DNA of 64,000 nt from Micromonospora_G sp044901685 (GCF_044901685.1 NZ_JBJDPS010000003.1:930001-994000); one strand, 5' to 3'; counted from the first letter of the stretch, positions 33,303 to 40,868 are shown. Notes: generated from the sequence alone by a model not told the origin. Made by a program: numbers and translations.

Positions 33303-35831
33303 TCAGAGGCGACCGAGCACCGCGAACGGGTCGGCGTCGGTGCCGCTGTCGACGGCGGTGATCCGCCGACGCAGGGTGAACGTCTCGCCCGGGGCGAGCG
33401 TCACCTGACGCTGGCTCATCACCCAGTTGTACGCGGCGTAGGCGCCGAAGCCACCCTCGTCGTAGATCAGCCCGTAGGTCTGCCGGTCGGTGCCGGTCAT
33501 GCCGATCCAGGGCGCGGTCGGCGGGTAGTCGGCCGGGTCACTGGCCTCGATCGTCCCGTGCCCCGCGATGCCGCTGCGCTGGCCCGCACCGTCGTGATCG
33601 AGCGCGTCACCGGCCCAGAATGTGCACGGGGCGGTGCCCCGGTTGGTGAAGGCGCTTTCGGCCAGCACCCAGGGCTCGTTCGCCCGGACCGAGTACGTCG
33701 TGACCACCTCCAGGTTCGCGACCGTGGTGCTGGCGCCGATCGCCCGTACGCTCGCCACCGGCCCGTTGGCCGAGAGCACCTCGACCGAGGTGGACTTGAC
33801 GGTCCGCTGCTGCCAGGCGTTTCCGCCGCGCGGCTGCGCCGTCGAGGCGTACGGCAGGTTGATCCAGTCAAGCTGGTCCAGCCGGCCGACCATGGCCATG
33901 TCGAGCGGCTTGCCGAGCGCGACCGGGGTCAACTGCGAGTCGTCCGTACCGTTGGAGATTGCCAGCGCGACAAGATCGTTGCTGAGCACGATGTCGGTGG
34001 TGGTCGCCGACGCCTGCGGGCCGGGGACCGTGCGACCCGTTCCGGCCCGGGGCACCGCCCGGTTGAGCCGCAGGTCAAGGTTGGTCGGGGCACCGTCGAC
34101 AACCGTCACCGTACGGCTCACCGGCTCGTAGCCGACCCCGTTGACCGCGACCGTGTAGTTGCCGGGCGGCGCGAAGGCGAGCACCTCGCCGGTCGGGTCG
34201 GTGGTGCTCGCCACCAGCCGACTGCCGTCCTCCCGGGTCACGACCACCTCGACGTTCGGCAGCGCCCTCCCGGTGGCCGCGTCGGTGACCTGGCCGACGA
34301 TGCCGTCGCCGCCGTCGACCCGCTGCGCACCCGGCTTGCCGTCGCGGACCGCGAAGGACGCGATCGTGTACGCCGGAGAGGCGGCGTTGCGGGCGTCGAG
34401 CACGATGCGCAGGTCGGCCCGCCAGCGCTTGTTGTTGACGTCGCAGATGACGTAGCCCCGGTAACTTCCGTTGTAGAACTTGACGTGCGGATTCGCCGCA
34501 AGTCCCGCCCGTACGTCCGGGTCCCAGCTCGCGCCCGACGAGATCGAGGTGCCGACGAACTCGGTGGCGACGACCATCGCGCGCGGGTCGTCGAAATCGG
34601 TCTTCAGGTCGTTGACCCAGTGGGTGTGCCAGTCGCCACCGAGCACGATCGGGTTGCCGATCTGGTGCTTCACGATGTGGTTCAGAATGCGGTTACGGGC
34701 CAGCGGGTAACCGTCCCACTGGTCCAGGTTGACAATCTTCGTCGGGCCGAGGTCGTAGTCGAACTGGGCCATGATGGTCTGCTGGGCGATTACGTTCCAC
34801 TGGGCGGTCGACTCGCGCAGCCCACGGAGCAGCCACTGCTCCTGCTTCGGTCCGGTCATCGTCCGCGCCGGGTCGAAGACCTCACCGGTCGGTTCCTTGC
34901 GACCGTCACCGAGCGCCTGGTCGGACCGGTACTGCCGGGTGTCGAGCACGCTGAACTGGGCCAGCCTGCCAAAGTCGAACCGGCGGTACATCAGCATGTC
35001 CGCACCGTCCGGGCGGTGCATCGGCCGCAGCGGCAGGTGCTCGTAGTACGCCTGGTAACCGTTGGCCCGCCGCTCCAGGAACGGCCTGCCGTCGCCCGCG
35101 CTGCCCGCGACGTCACCGGCGTAGTTGTTCTGCACCTCGTGGTCGTCCCAGGTCATGATGAACGGGAACCGGGCGTGCGCGGCGCGCAGGTCGGGCGAGG
35201 TCTTGTAGAGCGCGTGCAGCCGCCGGAACTCGGTCAGACTGCCGTTGGTGGTCTCGTAGATGTAGTCGCCCAGGTGCACGACAAAATCGAGTTCCTGGGC
35301 GGCCATGTCACGGTAGGCCGGGTAGGGTCCCCCCACCCAGGACTGGCAGGACGCAAAGGCGAACCGCATGTGTTCCACGCTCGCACCGGGCCGGGGGAAC
35401 GTCCGGGTACGTCCGGTCCGGCTGTAGACCCCGTTGGCCATGAACCGATACCAGTACCAGCGGTCCGGCGCCAGATCGGTCACCAGAATGTGTACGGAGT
35501 GCGCCGACGCCGGGTCGGTCGTCCGCTTGCCCTTCTGCACGATCCGCCGGAACTCCGGATCGGTGGCGATCTCGAAGTCCACCTTGACCGGTTCGGCGGG
35601 CATGCCACCGTCAACGGTGTTGAGCGGGTCCGCCACCAGGCGAGTCCAGATCACCACACTGGTGTCGTCGGGCTCGCCCGAGGCGACGCCGAGCGTGAAC
35701 GGCGCCGGGTCCAGTTCGTCCGCGTACGCCGGAGGAAGTTGCGCGATCAACTGGCTCACGGCGACCGCGCCAGCGGTCCCTCCGGCCAGGGTGAGGAAAT
35801 GTCGACGGCTGATCGGGAAGGCATCCGACAC
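33303..35831 (-). CDS. phoD: PhoD-type alkaline phosphatase/phosphodiesterase, Tat-exported, with extra C-terminal domains
   Basis: A twin-arginine signal (ISRRHFLTLAGGTAG) leads an N-terminal fibronectin-like domain and the PhoD metallophosphatase. Its metal motifs are HLGDYIYE, MTWDDHEVQNNYAG and GGDWHTHWVND. After ~residue 530 comes a carboxypeptidase-regulatory-like beta domain (GIVGQVTDAATGRALPNVEV, then PPGNYTVAVNG) and a further ~200-residue domain, so at 842 residues it is longer than typical PhoD (~520-580). It should release phosphate from phosphoesters or teichoic-acid-like polymers outside the cell. I chose GTG 35831 (MSDAFPISRR), with AGG 9 nt upstream; GTG 35840 is an alternative. 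Confidence 0.9.
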   Translation of the reverse strand: MSDAFPISRRHFLTLAGGTAGAVAVSQLIAQLPPAYADELDPAPFTLGVASGEPDDTSVVIWTRLVADPLNTVDGGMPAEPVKVDFEIATDPEFRRIVQKGKRTTDPASAHSVHILVTDLAPDRWYWYRFMANGVYSRTGRTRTFPRPGASVEHMRFAFASCQSWVGGPYPAYRDMAAQELDFVVHLGDYIYETTNGSLTEFRRLHALYKTSPDLRAAHARFPFIMTWDDHEVQNNYAGDVAGSAGDGRPFLERRANGYQAYYEHLPLRPMHRPDGADMLMYRRFDFGRLAQFSVLDTRQYRSDQALGDGRKEPTGEVFDPARTMTGPKQEQWLLRGLRESTAQWNVIAQQTIMAQFDYDLGPTKIVNLDQWDGYPLARNRILNHIVKHQIGNPIVLGGDWHTHWVNDLKTDFDDPRAMVVATEFVGTSISSGASWDPDVRAGLAANPHVKFYNGSYRGYVICDVNNKRWRADLRIVLDARNAASPAYTIASFAVRDGKPGAQRVDGGDGIVGQVTDAATGRALPNVEVVVTREDGSRLVASTTDPTGEVLAFAPPGNYTVAVNGVGYEPVSRTVTVVDGAPTNLDLRLNRAVPRAGTGRTVPGPQASATTTDIVLSNDLVALAISNGTDDSQLTPVALGKPLDMAMVGRLDQLDWINLPYASTAQPRGGNAWQQRTVKSTSVEVLSANGPVASVRAIGASTTVANLEVVTTYSVRANEPWVLAESAFTNRGTAPCTFWAGDALDHDGAGQRSGIAGHGTIEASDPADYPPTAPWIGMTGTDRQTYGLIYDEGGFGAYAAYNWVMSQRQVTLAPGETFTLRRRITAVDSGTDADPFAVLGRL

Positions 35832-35979
35832 GGTGCACACCTGCTTCGCTAGGCATGGGTTGTGCCCGACACCCTGTTCATCCCGACTGCCCGGTTCCTG
35901 AAGGCGACGTGAAGTCAGGCCGTACGCCAGGTGGCAAGATCTTCAGGCGCGGGCGCGCCGGGGAGACCGCCCGGCGGGT

Positions 35980-35985
35980 TAGCGT
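35980..35985 (+). promoter_or_regulatory. Putative -10 element of a leaderless Nudix gene
   Basis: TAGCGT exactly 6 nt before ATG 35992; no ribosome site. Confidence 0.55.
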
Positions 35986-35991
35986 CCACTA

Positions 35992-36477
35992 ATGACGACG
36001 GCTCCCGAGGACTTCACCGCCGCCCTGCCGCGCAAGCGGATGGGCGCTGGCGTGCTGCTACGTGATGCGGACGGGCGGATTCTGCTGGTCGAGCCGACGT
36101 ACAAGGACTACTGGGAGATTCCCGGGGGCGTGGTCGAGGCCGACGAGTCGCCGTACCAGGCCGCGATGCGGGAGGTGGCCGAGGAGCTGGGGCTGTCGGT
36201 CACTCCGGGACGGCTCCTGGTGGTCGACTGGGTTCCGCCGCAGATGGGGCGTACCGAGGGGGTCATGTTCGTCTACGACGGCGGCCAACTCGACCCAGCC
36301 CGTACGTCCCAGATCACCCTGCCGGCTGACGAGCTCCGCAGTTGGGCCTGGTGTACGCCGGACGAGGCCGAGGCGCGTCTCTCACCCGTACTCGCCCGCC
36401 GAGCCCTCGCCGCCCTGCTTGCCGTCACACAGGGGACGACTCTCTACCTGGAAGACGCAAACCCGATTTTTCGATGA
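35992..36477 (+). CDS. Nudix hydrolase
   Basis: The 161-residue cytoplasmic hydrolase has a complete Nudix box GGVVEADESPYQAAMREVAE followed by ELGL (residues ~43-66), after KDYWEIPGG. The family cleaves nucleoside diphosphate-X compounds; the substrate is not deducible. The ATG is preceded by TAGCGT at leaderless distance. It is the last gene with normal GC-rich codon use before the AT-richer island that begins right after its stop. Confidence 0.9.
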   Translation: MTTAPEDFTAALPRKRMGAGVLLRDADGRILLVEPTYKDYWEIPGGVVEADESPYQAAMREVAEELGLSVTPGRLLVVDWVPPQMGRTEGVMFVYDGGQLDPARTSQITLPADELRSWAWCTPDEAEARLSPVLARRALAALLAVTQGTTLYLEDANPIFR

Positions 36478-36535
36478 TCCCCGCGACAACTGCCGCCAGC
36501 GATCAGGGCGCTTGACGCTTCCCCTAGCATCCTCA

Positions 36536-37330
36536 TCAATTGCCCTCATCCGTGTATCCGTCGAGGAGCTCAGCGGCGACAGTCGGCGGAAGAATAGTCG
36601 ACCAGATAATTTCACCGGGCGCCGGCGCCAATCCAACGACCCCACCAGGCTCAGCCAACCAGGCATCACTATCTATACCCGGAACAGCACTCATAATGAC
36701 GGCGAAGATCTTCGGGCCAGCGATATTCTCCGTCCCAATCGCCAGGTAGGTCTCGCCACCTTCAGCTCGCGCCAACACCGTTATGCTATAACCCTGGAAA
36801 ACAGCTTGATATGATTGACCAGTGCGAAGCGAACGCACGATCAACAGGCAGACGATCCTGCGGATCTCCCGAATCCAAGCGGTCGCATGTTCAAGTTCGA
36901 GCCGCTTCCAATCCCATTCATCTGGCAACCAGCGATCGGAAGACCCGCCCTCCTGATGCTTCCCGTCGCGCCGCGCGGCAGCGGCCATGGACGCGTAGAA
37001 ATCCGAAGGATCACCATCCCTTCGGTAGCCTCCTGCCCCCAACCACCAAGGAGCCAAGTGGATCTGGGGATCCCCCTGAGGTTGATCACCCTCAGGCAGA
37101 CGAATTGCTGCCCCCCGCCACCGGCCTTCCTTGACCTTGAACCACACTCGATCAGTGAGGGCAAGAATGCGTTCCACGCCACCGGCCGCGTAGGTGTCTG
37201 GAAGCCGCTGCGCTTCCTTGACCAAAAGGTGATCGAGGTCAGACATAGGCACGTCGAGGGTCGGGATTGGTAGGTCGAGTGCTCGGGTGCACGAACGAGT
37301 TGGTCGAACAGGCAGGGGCTTATCGCTCAT
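36536..37330 (-). CDS. Hypothetical protein downstream of a putative antitoxin-like gene
   Basis: A 264-residue acidic, soluble protein with no signal, membrane segment or motif I recognise. Features: KEAQRLPDTYAAGGVERILA near residue 40, a Trp-rich segment (LAPWWLGAGG, WLPDEWDWKRLELEHATAWI), and a hydrophobic beta-rich half. An internal ATG at 37246 (MSDLDHLLVKE) is an alternative start. Codon use is visibly AT-richer than in neighbours, suggesting transfer. The small putative DNA-binding gene ends 47 nt upstream on the same strand, so the two look like a two-gene unit, possibly with this as the effector; that is inference. Confidence 0.6.
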   Translation of the reverse strand: MSDKPLPVRPTRSCTRALDLPIPTLDVPMSDLDHLLVKEAQRLPDTYAAGGVERILALTDRVWFKVKEGRWRGAAIRLPEGDQPQGDPQIHLAPWWLGAGGYRRDGDPSDFYASMAAAARRDGKHQEGGSSDRWLPDEWDWKRLELEHATAWIREIRRIVCLLIVRSLRTGQSYQAVFQGYSITVLARAEGGETYLAIGTENIAGPKIFAVIMSAVPGIDSDAWLAEPGGVVGLAPAPGEIIWSTILPPTVAAELLDGYTDEGN

Positions 37331-37377
37331 TCGAACGAGCCTAAGGTCCTAAAACGACTAAATTTAGACCCAGCGAA

Positions 37378-37644
37378 TCAGTCCGTCTCAGGCATCCCAC
37401 CATATTGATCAAGCTCATCCACGGGCACCCCTGTCAGCAACGCGACGGCAGCTTGTGGCGAACCGTCTAGTTGACGCAAAGCAGCCCGTACACCTTCATT
37501 GATCTCAGCCCGATGCGCATCGATGTATTCGCGCACGGCGGCGTCAACGACTTCCTTCTTGGCCTTGCCTAGAAAGTGAGCAGCGTGCGAGATGAGTTGG
37601 TCAGTATCAACGTCAACCTTGATCGGAGCGGACGTAGCGGCCAC
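37378..37644 (-). CDS. Small putative ribbon-helix-helix/VapB-like protein
   Basis: The 88-residue protein has an N-terminal strand plus two helices (IKVDVDTDQLISHAAHFLG, then KKEVVDAAVREYIDAHRAEI), the pattern of MetJ/Arc-type antitoxins, and a C-terminal extension ending in DELDQYGG. I set the start at GTG 37642-37644, since GGAAGGGGG lies 5 nt upstream; the open frame extends 18 codons further without such support. The promoter region carries three hexamers spaced 8 bp apart, the sort of site this fold binds. It is followed by the 264-residue gene. I see no recognisable toxin, so the toxin-antitoxin idea is tentative. Confidence 0.6.
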   Translation of the reverse strand: MAATSAPIKVDVDTDQLISHAAHFLGKAKKEVVDAAVREYIDAHRAEINEGVRAALRQLDGSPQAAVALLTGVPVDELDQYGGMPETD

Positions 37645-37665
37645 ATGAGCCCCCTTCCAGCGACC

Positions 37666-37695
37666 AGAGTACCGTGGTACCAAAGTACCCGACAA
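37666..37695 (-). promoter_or_regulatory. Promoter with three 8-bp-phased operator hexamers
   Basis: On the minus strand, TTGTCG (37695-37690), an 18-nt spacer and TACTCT (37671-37666) form a plausible promoter for the 88-residue gene. Between and over them the plus strand reads AGTACC (37668), GGTACC (37676) and AGTACC (37684), each starting exactly 8 bp after the previous one. Eight-bp phasing is characteristic of MetJ-type ribbon-helix-helix operators. Confidence 0.6.
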
Positions 37696-37769
37696 CACTA
37701 GTCGCTAACCCCGACAGACTGCGGCCTCCAGCCGAAAGCCACGGTCAATCGAAGGTTTTGGGCGTTTCG

Positions 37770-38001
37770 TCACGTCCTAGACGCCATGGGTTCGGCGACG
37801 CATACGCCGACGCCTTCGAAGGTCTCGGTGAGACCGGTGGCGCGCAGGATCATCATCGCCTTGCCGACGAGGGTGTCCGAGACGCCGTACTCCGCGCAGA
37901 GTTGAGACCGGCTCGGGGGGCTTAGTCTCCGCTGACCACTCGCCTGACTCGATCTCTGCTCGCAGCTCGTCTGCAACCACCTGGTACTGCCGCCTGGGCA
38001 C
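37770..38001 (-). pseudogene. Frameshifted mini-GntR winged-helix gene (copy E)
   Basis: Reads VPRRQYQVVADELRAEIESG from GTG 38001, then after a run of six C on the minus strand (about 37915-37920) the frame is lost. The rest, SRSQLCAEYGVSDTLVGKAM and on to GVGVCVAEPMASRT, continues one base off. Removing one base restores a GntR-type winged helix nearly identical to the intact gene at 38941-39159. The DNA of the two copies is a ~225-bp direct repeat, so this is a recent duplicate disabled by one inserted base, or a sequencing error in a homopolymer. Confidence 0.85.
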
Positions 38002-38014
38002 GCATACTCCCCGG
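37789..38014. repeat. Direct repeat, copy 1 of the mini-GntR duplication
   Basis: 226 bp that match 38948-39172 (225 bp) closely, including ribosome site GGGGAG and most of the coding sequence. Separated by about 0.9 kb containing two other paralogues and one broken one. Confidence 0.85.
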
Positions 38015-38045
38015 TGAAGCTCGCTCAACCGAGCGGACGGTCCCG

Positions 38046-38264
38046 CTACCTCTTCTCGGCGATGAATACGCCTACGCCGTGCGCGCTCTCGACCAAGCCC
38101 TCCGTGCGCAACGCGTGCATCGCGTACCGGACCACGCCGTCACCGACGTTGTGTTCGGCCTTGAGCTGGGCGGTTGACGGCAACTGGTCGCCAGGCTTCA
38201 GGACTCCGGTCCGGATCTGCTCGCGGACGTGATCAGCGAGCTTCTCCCACTTGGTTGCAGGCAC
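38046..38264 (-). CDS. Mini-GntR winged-helix regulator (copy D)
   Basis: A 72-residue stand-alone GntR-type DNA-binding domain: helix 1 WEKLADHVREQIRTGVLKPG, then DQLPSTAQLKAEHNVGDGVV (helix-turn-helix), then MHALRTEGLVESAHGVGVFI (wing). No effector domain follows, unlike usual GntR proteins (~230 residues). GTG 38262-38264 has GGAGAGG 5 nt upstream. It is the second of five such units on this strand. An inverted repeat lies about 35 bp upstream. Probable transcription factor; target unknown. Confidence 0.8.
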   Translation of the reverse strand: MPATKWEKLADHVREQIRTGVLKPGDQLPSTAQLKAEHNVGDGVVRYAMHALRTEGLVESAHGVGVFIAEKR

Positions 38265-38298
38265 CGCTACCTCTCCGATCTCCACCCAACGATTCGAG

Positions 38299-38328
38299 GC
38301 AGCAAGTTGCTGTCACAGTGGTTGCTGC
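38299..38328. promoter_or_regulatory. Inverted repeat upstream of mini-GntR copy D
   Basis: GCAGCAA (38299-38305) and TTGCTGC (38322-38328) with a 16-nt spacer that itself contains TTGCTG at 38307, making three related half-sites. It begins 35 bp upstream of the start codon and is a candidate operator. Confidence 0.45.
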
Positions 38329-38394
38329 AGCGTATGACGAAGATAGCGAGGACCGACAGACGTGTCCTCCCTGACCGAGCAAGATATGAAGCTG

Positions 38395-38595
38395 GCGCTG
38401 CGGGAACCACCGCGTAACCCTCGACGAGGCCCTCCGCCTTCAGCTCAGGAGCGCCGACCGGACAGGCTCGGCGGACATGCCGTATCGCGTGATCAACTCG
38501 CGGAACGACGGCAGCTTGGCGCGAGGCGTGTACTCGCTGGAGCCGTTCCCATCGTGGAGGTCTTGAGCGATGCGACGGCGATCAGGGAGCCGTGG
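38395..38595 (-). pseudogene. Degenerate mini-GntR gene (copy C)
   Basis: On the minus strand one frame reads RRRIAQDLHDGNGSSEYTPR, AKLPSFRELITRYGMSAEPV, RSALLS and stops (TGA at 38447-38445); the next frame continues ELKAEGLVEGYAVV. Joined, these align along the whole winged helix of the neighbouring 72-residue genes (LPS-x-x-x-L, then L-K/R-A-E-G-L-V-E). A frameshift before the recognition wing and no clear start codon make it a pseudogene. Boundaries are approximate. Confidence 0.75.
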
Positions 38596-38612
38596 CGTGC
38601 CAGCCCCCGCTC

Positions 38613-38834
38613 TCAGGCAGACCGATTCATGACATAGACGCCTCTACCCTGCTGACCGTAGACGAGGCCCTGCGCCTTGAGCTGGATCATGACGAAGCGG
38701 ATCACGGTCTCGCTGACCTCGTACCGCTCCATGAGCTGCTTGGTGCTTGGCAGCCGGTCGCCAGGCTCCAGTACGTCGCTGTTGATCTGCTCGGCGATGT
38801 CGTCGGAGATCTGTTGATACAGGGGTGCGGACAC
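38613..38834 (-). CDS. Mini-GntR winged-helix regulator (copy B)
   Basis: A 73-residue stand-alone winged helix: APLYQQISDDIAEQINSDVL, EPGDRLPSTKQLMERYEVSE, TVIRFVMIQLKAQGLVYGQQ, GRGVYVMN. This is a textbook GntR N-terminal domain without the ligand domain. GTG 38832-38834 has GGAG 4 nt upstream; the frame is open to 38924 but that extension looks non-coding. Its stop is followed within ~20 bp by the degenerate copy C. Confidence 0.78.
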   Translation of the reverse strand: MSAPLYQQISDDIAEQINSDVLEPGDRLPSTKQLMERYEVSETVIRFVMIQLKAQGLVYGQQGRGVYVMNRSA

Positions 38835-38940
38835 GTCGCTCCATGGATTGCCGGCGCCGACACGTGCGGCAGGATGATCTCTTTCAGGACAGCCTTCGAC
38901 AACTGCCGTTGGTGGCGGCGACATTGCCCACGCACGAGTT

Positions 38941-39159
38941 CTACTTGGGTCCGGCGACGTATACGCCGACGCCTTCGAGGGTCTCGGTGAGACCGGTGGC
39001 GCGCAGGATCATCATCGCCTTGCCAACGACGGTGTCCGAGACGCCGTACTCCGCGCAGAGTTGAGACCGGCTCGGGAGCTTCGTCCCCGCCGGCCACTCG
39101 CCTGACTCGATCTTCGCTCGCAACTCGTCTGCGAGCGCCTGGTACTGCTGCTTGGGCAT
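38941..39159 (-). CDS. Mini-GntR winged-helix regulator (copy A)
   Basis: 72 residues starting MPKQQYQALADELRAKIESG with EWPAGTKLPSRSQLCAEYGV, SDTVVGKAMMILRATGLTET and LEGVGVYVAGPK. It is the intact twin of the frameshifted copy E. ATG 39157-39159 has GGGGAG 5 nt upstream. It is the promoter-proximal member of the array: 40-100 bp upstream lie two matched inverted repeats that could be its operators. A leftward transcript from here could cover copies A to E. Confidence 0.82.
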   Translation of the reverse strand: MPKQQYQALADELRAKIESGEWPAGTKLPSRSQLCAEYGVSDTVVGKAMMILRATGLTETLEGVGVYVAGPK

Positions 39160-39172
39160 GCTCACTCCCCGG
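38948..39172. repeat. Direct repeat, copy 2 of the mini-GntR duplication
   Basis: Partner of 37789-38014; differs by scattered substitutions and lacks the extra base that breaks copy E. Confidence 0.85.
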
Positions 39173-39199
39173 ATGGCACGCCCATGGAATCACGTCTTG

Positions 39200-39225
39200 A
39201 CCTCCAGTCTCAACCGGCTGGAGGT
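39200..39225. promoter_or_regulatory. Candidate operator 1 (ACCTCCAG-N10-CTGGAGGT)
   Basis: Perfect 8-bp arms with a 10-bp spacer, 41 bp upstream of mini-GntR copy A. Shares ACCT...AGGT ends, spacer length and a CCGG in the spacer with operator 2. Confidence 0.6.
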
Positions 39226-39234
39226 TCTCCATTG

Positions 39235-39260
39235 ACCTACAACCGGTAGCAATTGTAGGT
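39235..39260. promoter_or_regulatory. Candidate operator 2 (ACCTACAA-N10-TTGTAGGT)
   Basis: Perfect 8-bp arms and 10-bp spacer, centred 35 bp from operator 1. TTGACC (39232-39237) and TAGGTT (39256-39261) with an 18-bp spacer could be a rightward promoter that the operator overlaps. Confidence 0.6.
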
Positions 39261-39482
39261 TGACGACGAGGCCCCCGGATGGCACTTGGGGCACTCGCAC
39301 AGCGGTCGGGACGGATCGGTCTGCCCAAGTTGGCTGCCCGTCCCGGCCTCCTACCAGCGACTTTGTCGGCGTACGGCGACCCGAGGGGCGTACGCCGACA
39401 GAGGCGGGGACGTGTCTGTCCGTGCTCGGTACGCGGACAGGCACGTCCCCGCTCCCCTCGTACCCGAAAGGCAGGTCTGCCC
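39261..39482 (+). other. Leader region with two stem-loops before the DivIVA-domain gene
   Basis: Together with the two operators this makes up the 323-bp divergent gap. It holds one stem with 10-bp arms GTCGGCGTAC (39365-39374, 39390-39399) and one with 18-nt arms (39404-39421, 39435-39452; 17 of 18 paired, 13-nt loop). The second ends 30 nt before GTG 39483 and would form in the 5' leader. I see no known riboswitch family in it. Confidence 0.55.
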
Positions 39483-39851
39483 GTGCGTACCTTCCTCCGT
39501 CGCCTCTTCGTGTCCCGCTCCGCCCCGCCGCCAACCCCCACCCCGGAAGCAGCACCCGCACCAGCACCGTTCGGCCGGAACGCCCGACCCGCCACCTACC
39601 GGAGCGCCGCCCAACTCCCCCTGCGCCCGTGGCACGTACGCAACCAGCGCTTTCTCCCCGCCCGCCTCGGCCGACGCGGGCTCGATCCGGAGGAGGTGCA
39701 GGTGTTCCTGGACCGGGTCGCCGACGACCTGCACCGGGTCTACGCCGAGCTGGCCACCAGCCGGGAGGAGACCGTACGCATCAAGAACGCCCTGCGGCAG
39801 TGGCAGTCGCAGCACGCGCCGCACCCCCGCGACCTGGCGAGGCAGCGGTGA
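39483..39851 (+). CDS. DivIVA-domain protein
   Basis: The 122-residue protein has a Pro/Ala-rich N-terminus and a C-terminal DivIVA-like segment (FLPARLGRRGLDPEEVQVFL, then DRVADDLHRVYAELATSREE, coiled coil). Short DivIVA-domain proteins of this kind occur in Micromonosporaceae beside small regulatory genes; a role in polar or membrane localisation is a guess from the fold. I chose GTG 39483 (MRTFLRRLFV), with AAAGGCAGG upstream. The stop overlaps the next GTG (GTGA). Confidence 0.7.
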   Translation: MRTFLRRLFVSRSAPPPTPTPEAAPAPAPFGRNARPATYRSAAQLPLRPWHVRNQRFLPARLGRRGLDPEEVQVFLDRVADDLHRVYAELATSREETVRIKNALRQWQSQHAPHPRDLARQR

Positions 39852-40111
39852 GCGGCAACCGCCAGCACTTCACGATCCACCTGCCGATCCAGGCCGCCAA
39901 CCCGCAGACGGCGGCCGTCATCGCGCGCACGATCGGGCACTCGCTCGCGGCGGCGTTCCGCGCGCTCGACACCCGCGACATCACGCTCAGCGCCCAGGAC
40001 GAACCTGAGGTGGCGCACCGGGTGTTCTGTGGCGAGCGGCTGACCAGCGGGCGGCGTTGCGTGCTGCGAACCGATCACTCCGGCGACTGCAATCCTCGGA
40101 CCGCCCGGTGA
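39848..40111 (+). CDS. Hypothetical protein with a Cys/His C-terminal motif
   Basis: The 87-residue protein starts MSGNRQHFTIHLPIQAANPQ and ends with FCGERLTSGRRCVLRTDHSG plus DCNPRTAR. The Cys-x8-Cys-x5-His-x3-Cys pattern could bind a metal. I do not recognise the family. GTG 39848 overlaps the DivIVA gene stop and its own stop overlaps the next GTG, so the three genes form a tightly coupled operon. Confidence 0.6.
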   Translation: MSGNRQHFTIHLPIQAANPQTAAVIARTIGHSLAAAFRALDTRDITLSAQDEPEVAHRVFCGERLTSGRRCVLRTDHSGDCNPRTAR

Positions 40112-40759
40112 CCGACGATCACCTGGTCGAGTGCCCGGACTGCGATGGCACCACGTTTCTCCTGGTCACCTGCCGCTGCACCCAGCTCGGCACCGGCATC
40201 CTCGCCACAAACCCCACAACCCAACACCACCGCCCGTACGCCGACTGCCAGCTCTGCCACGGCATCGGTACGGTCGCCCAGCCCTGCCACGAACTCGGCC
40301 TCCGCCGCGCCCAGCTCGTCCTCACCGTCGTCAACGTCGACACCGGCGCCAGCGCCTCCACGAGCATCGTCCCCGGCACCGTCGCGCCAACGGTCGACCA
40401 GGACGGGACCGCCACCCTCGACCTGACCCAACTCGTACGTGACCTCGCCCGCCAGGTCGGCGCCGCCTCGGTCAGCGACATCGTCACCCCGGACCGCCCG
40501 TTCGAGGAGCTGTCCGTCCTGCTCCCCGCCCACTGGCAACCGGACCTGCCCGCGCCGACCACCGCAGCCGAGCGAGTCGGGCGACCCAGAGCGGACGATC
40601 CGCCGGCTCGGGCGCCGTCATCCCGCCCAACCGGTCACCGTCCTGCTCGGCCCGACCGGCTGCTCCGTTCACCTGCGACAACCCGACGGGATCACCACCC
40701 AGTTCCCCACGGCGGCGACGCTCGCCACCGCCGTGGCCTTGTTCGACCCCGACTCCTGA
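40108..40759 (+). pseudogene. Zinc-ribbon-like hypothetical protein with a frameshift
   Basis: From GTG 40108 the frame reads MTDDHLVECPDCDGTTFLLV, TCRC, CQLCHGIGT and on to LPAHWQPDLPAPTT (about 40565), with CxxC pairs typical of DnaJ-like zinc ribbons. Clear coding sequence then continues in the +1 frame: RTIRRLGRRHPAQPVTVLLG, PTGCSVHLRQPDGITTQFPT, ending at TGA 40759. A single-base change between about 40550 and 40590 would join them. It is either a recent pseudogene, a sequencing error or recoding. The function is unknown. Confidence 0.65.
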
Positions 40760-40828
40760 GCCGTCGCCACGCGGCTCAGGCGCGACCCCGCGACATCCCC
40801 CATGCCAAGCACCCAGCCACCAATTATG

Positions 40829-40868
40829 GTGAAGAATTCGGCCGGCTATAGCGAGCCAAACTCTTCAC
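40829..40868. terminator. Imperfect hairpin between convergent genes at the island edge
   Basis: 14-nt arms (40829-40842, 40855-40868; 12 of 14 paired, GTGAAGA at the base) with a 12-nt loop, between the zinc-ribbon gene and the convergent methyltransferase gene. Confidence 0.65.

Noticed and set aside
37330..37378. Firm toxin-antitoxin call for the 88- and 264-residue pair
   Set aside because: The small gene comes first and is antitoxin-sized, but the 264-residue protein shows no PIN, RelE, MazF, HipA or Fic motif, so I left it as a two-gene unit of unknown role.
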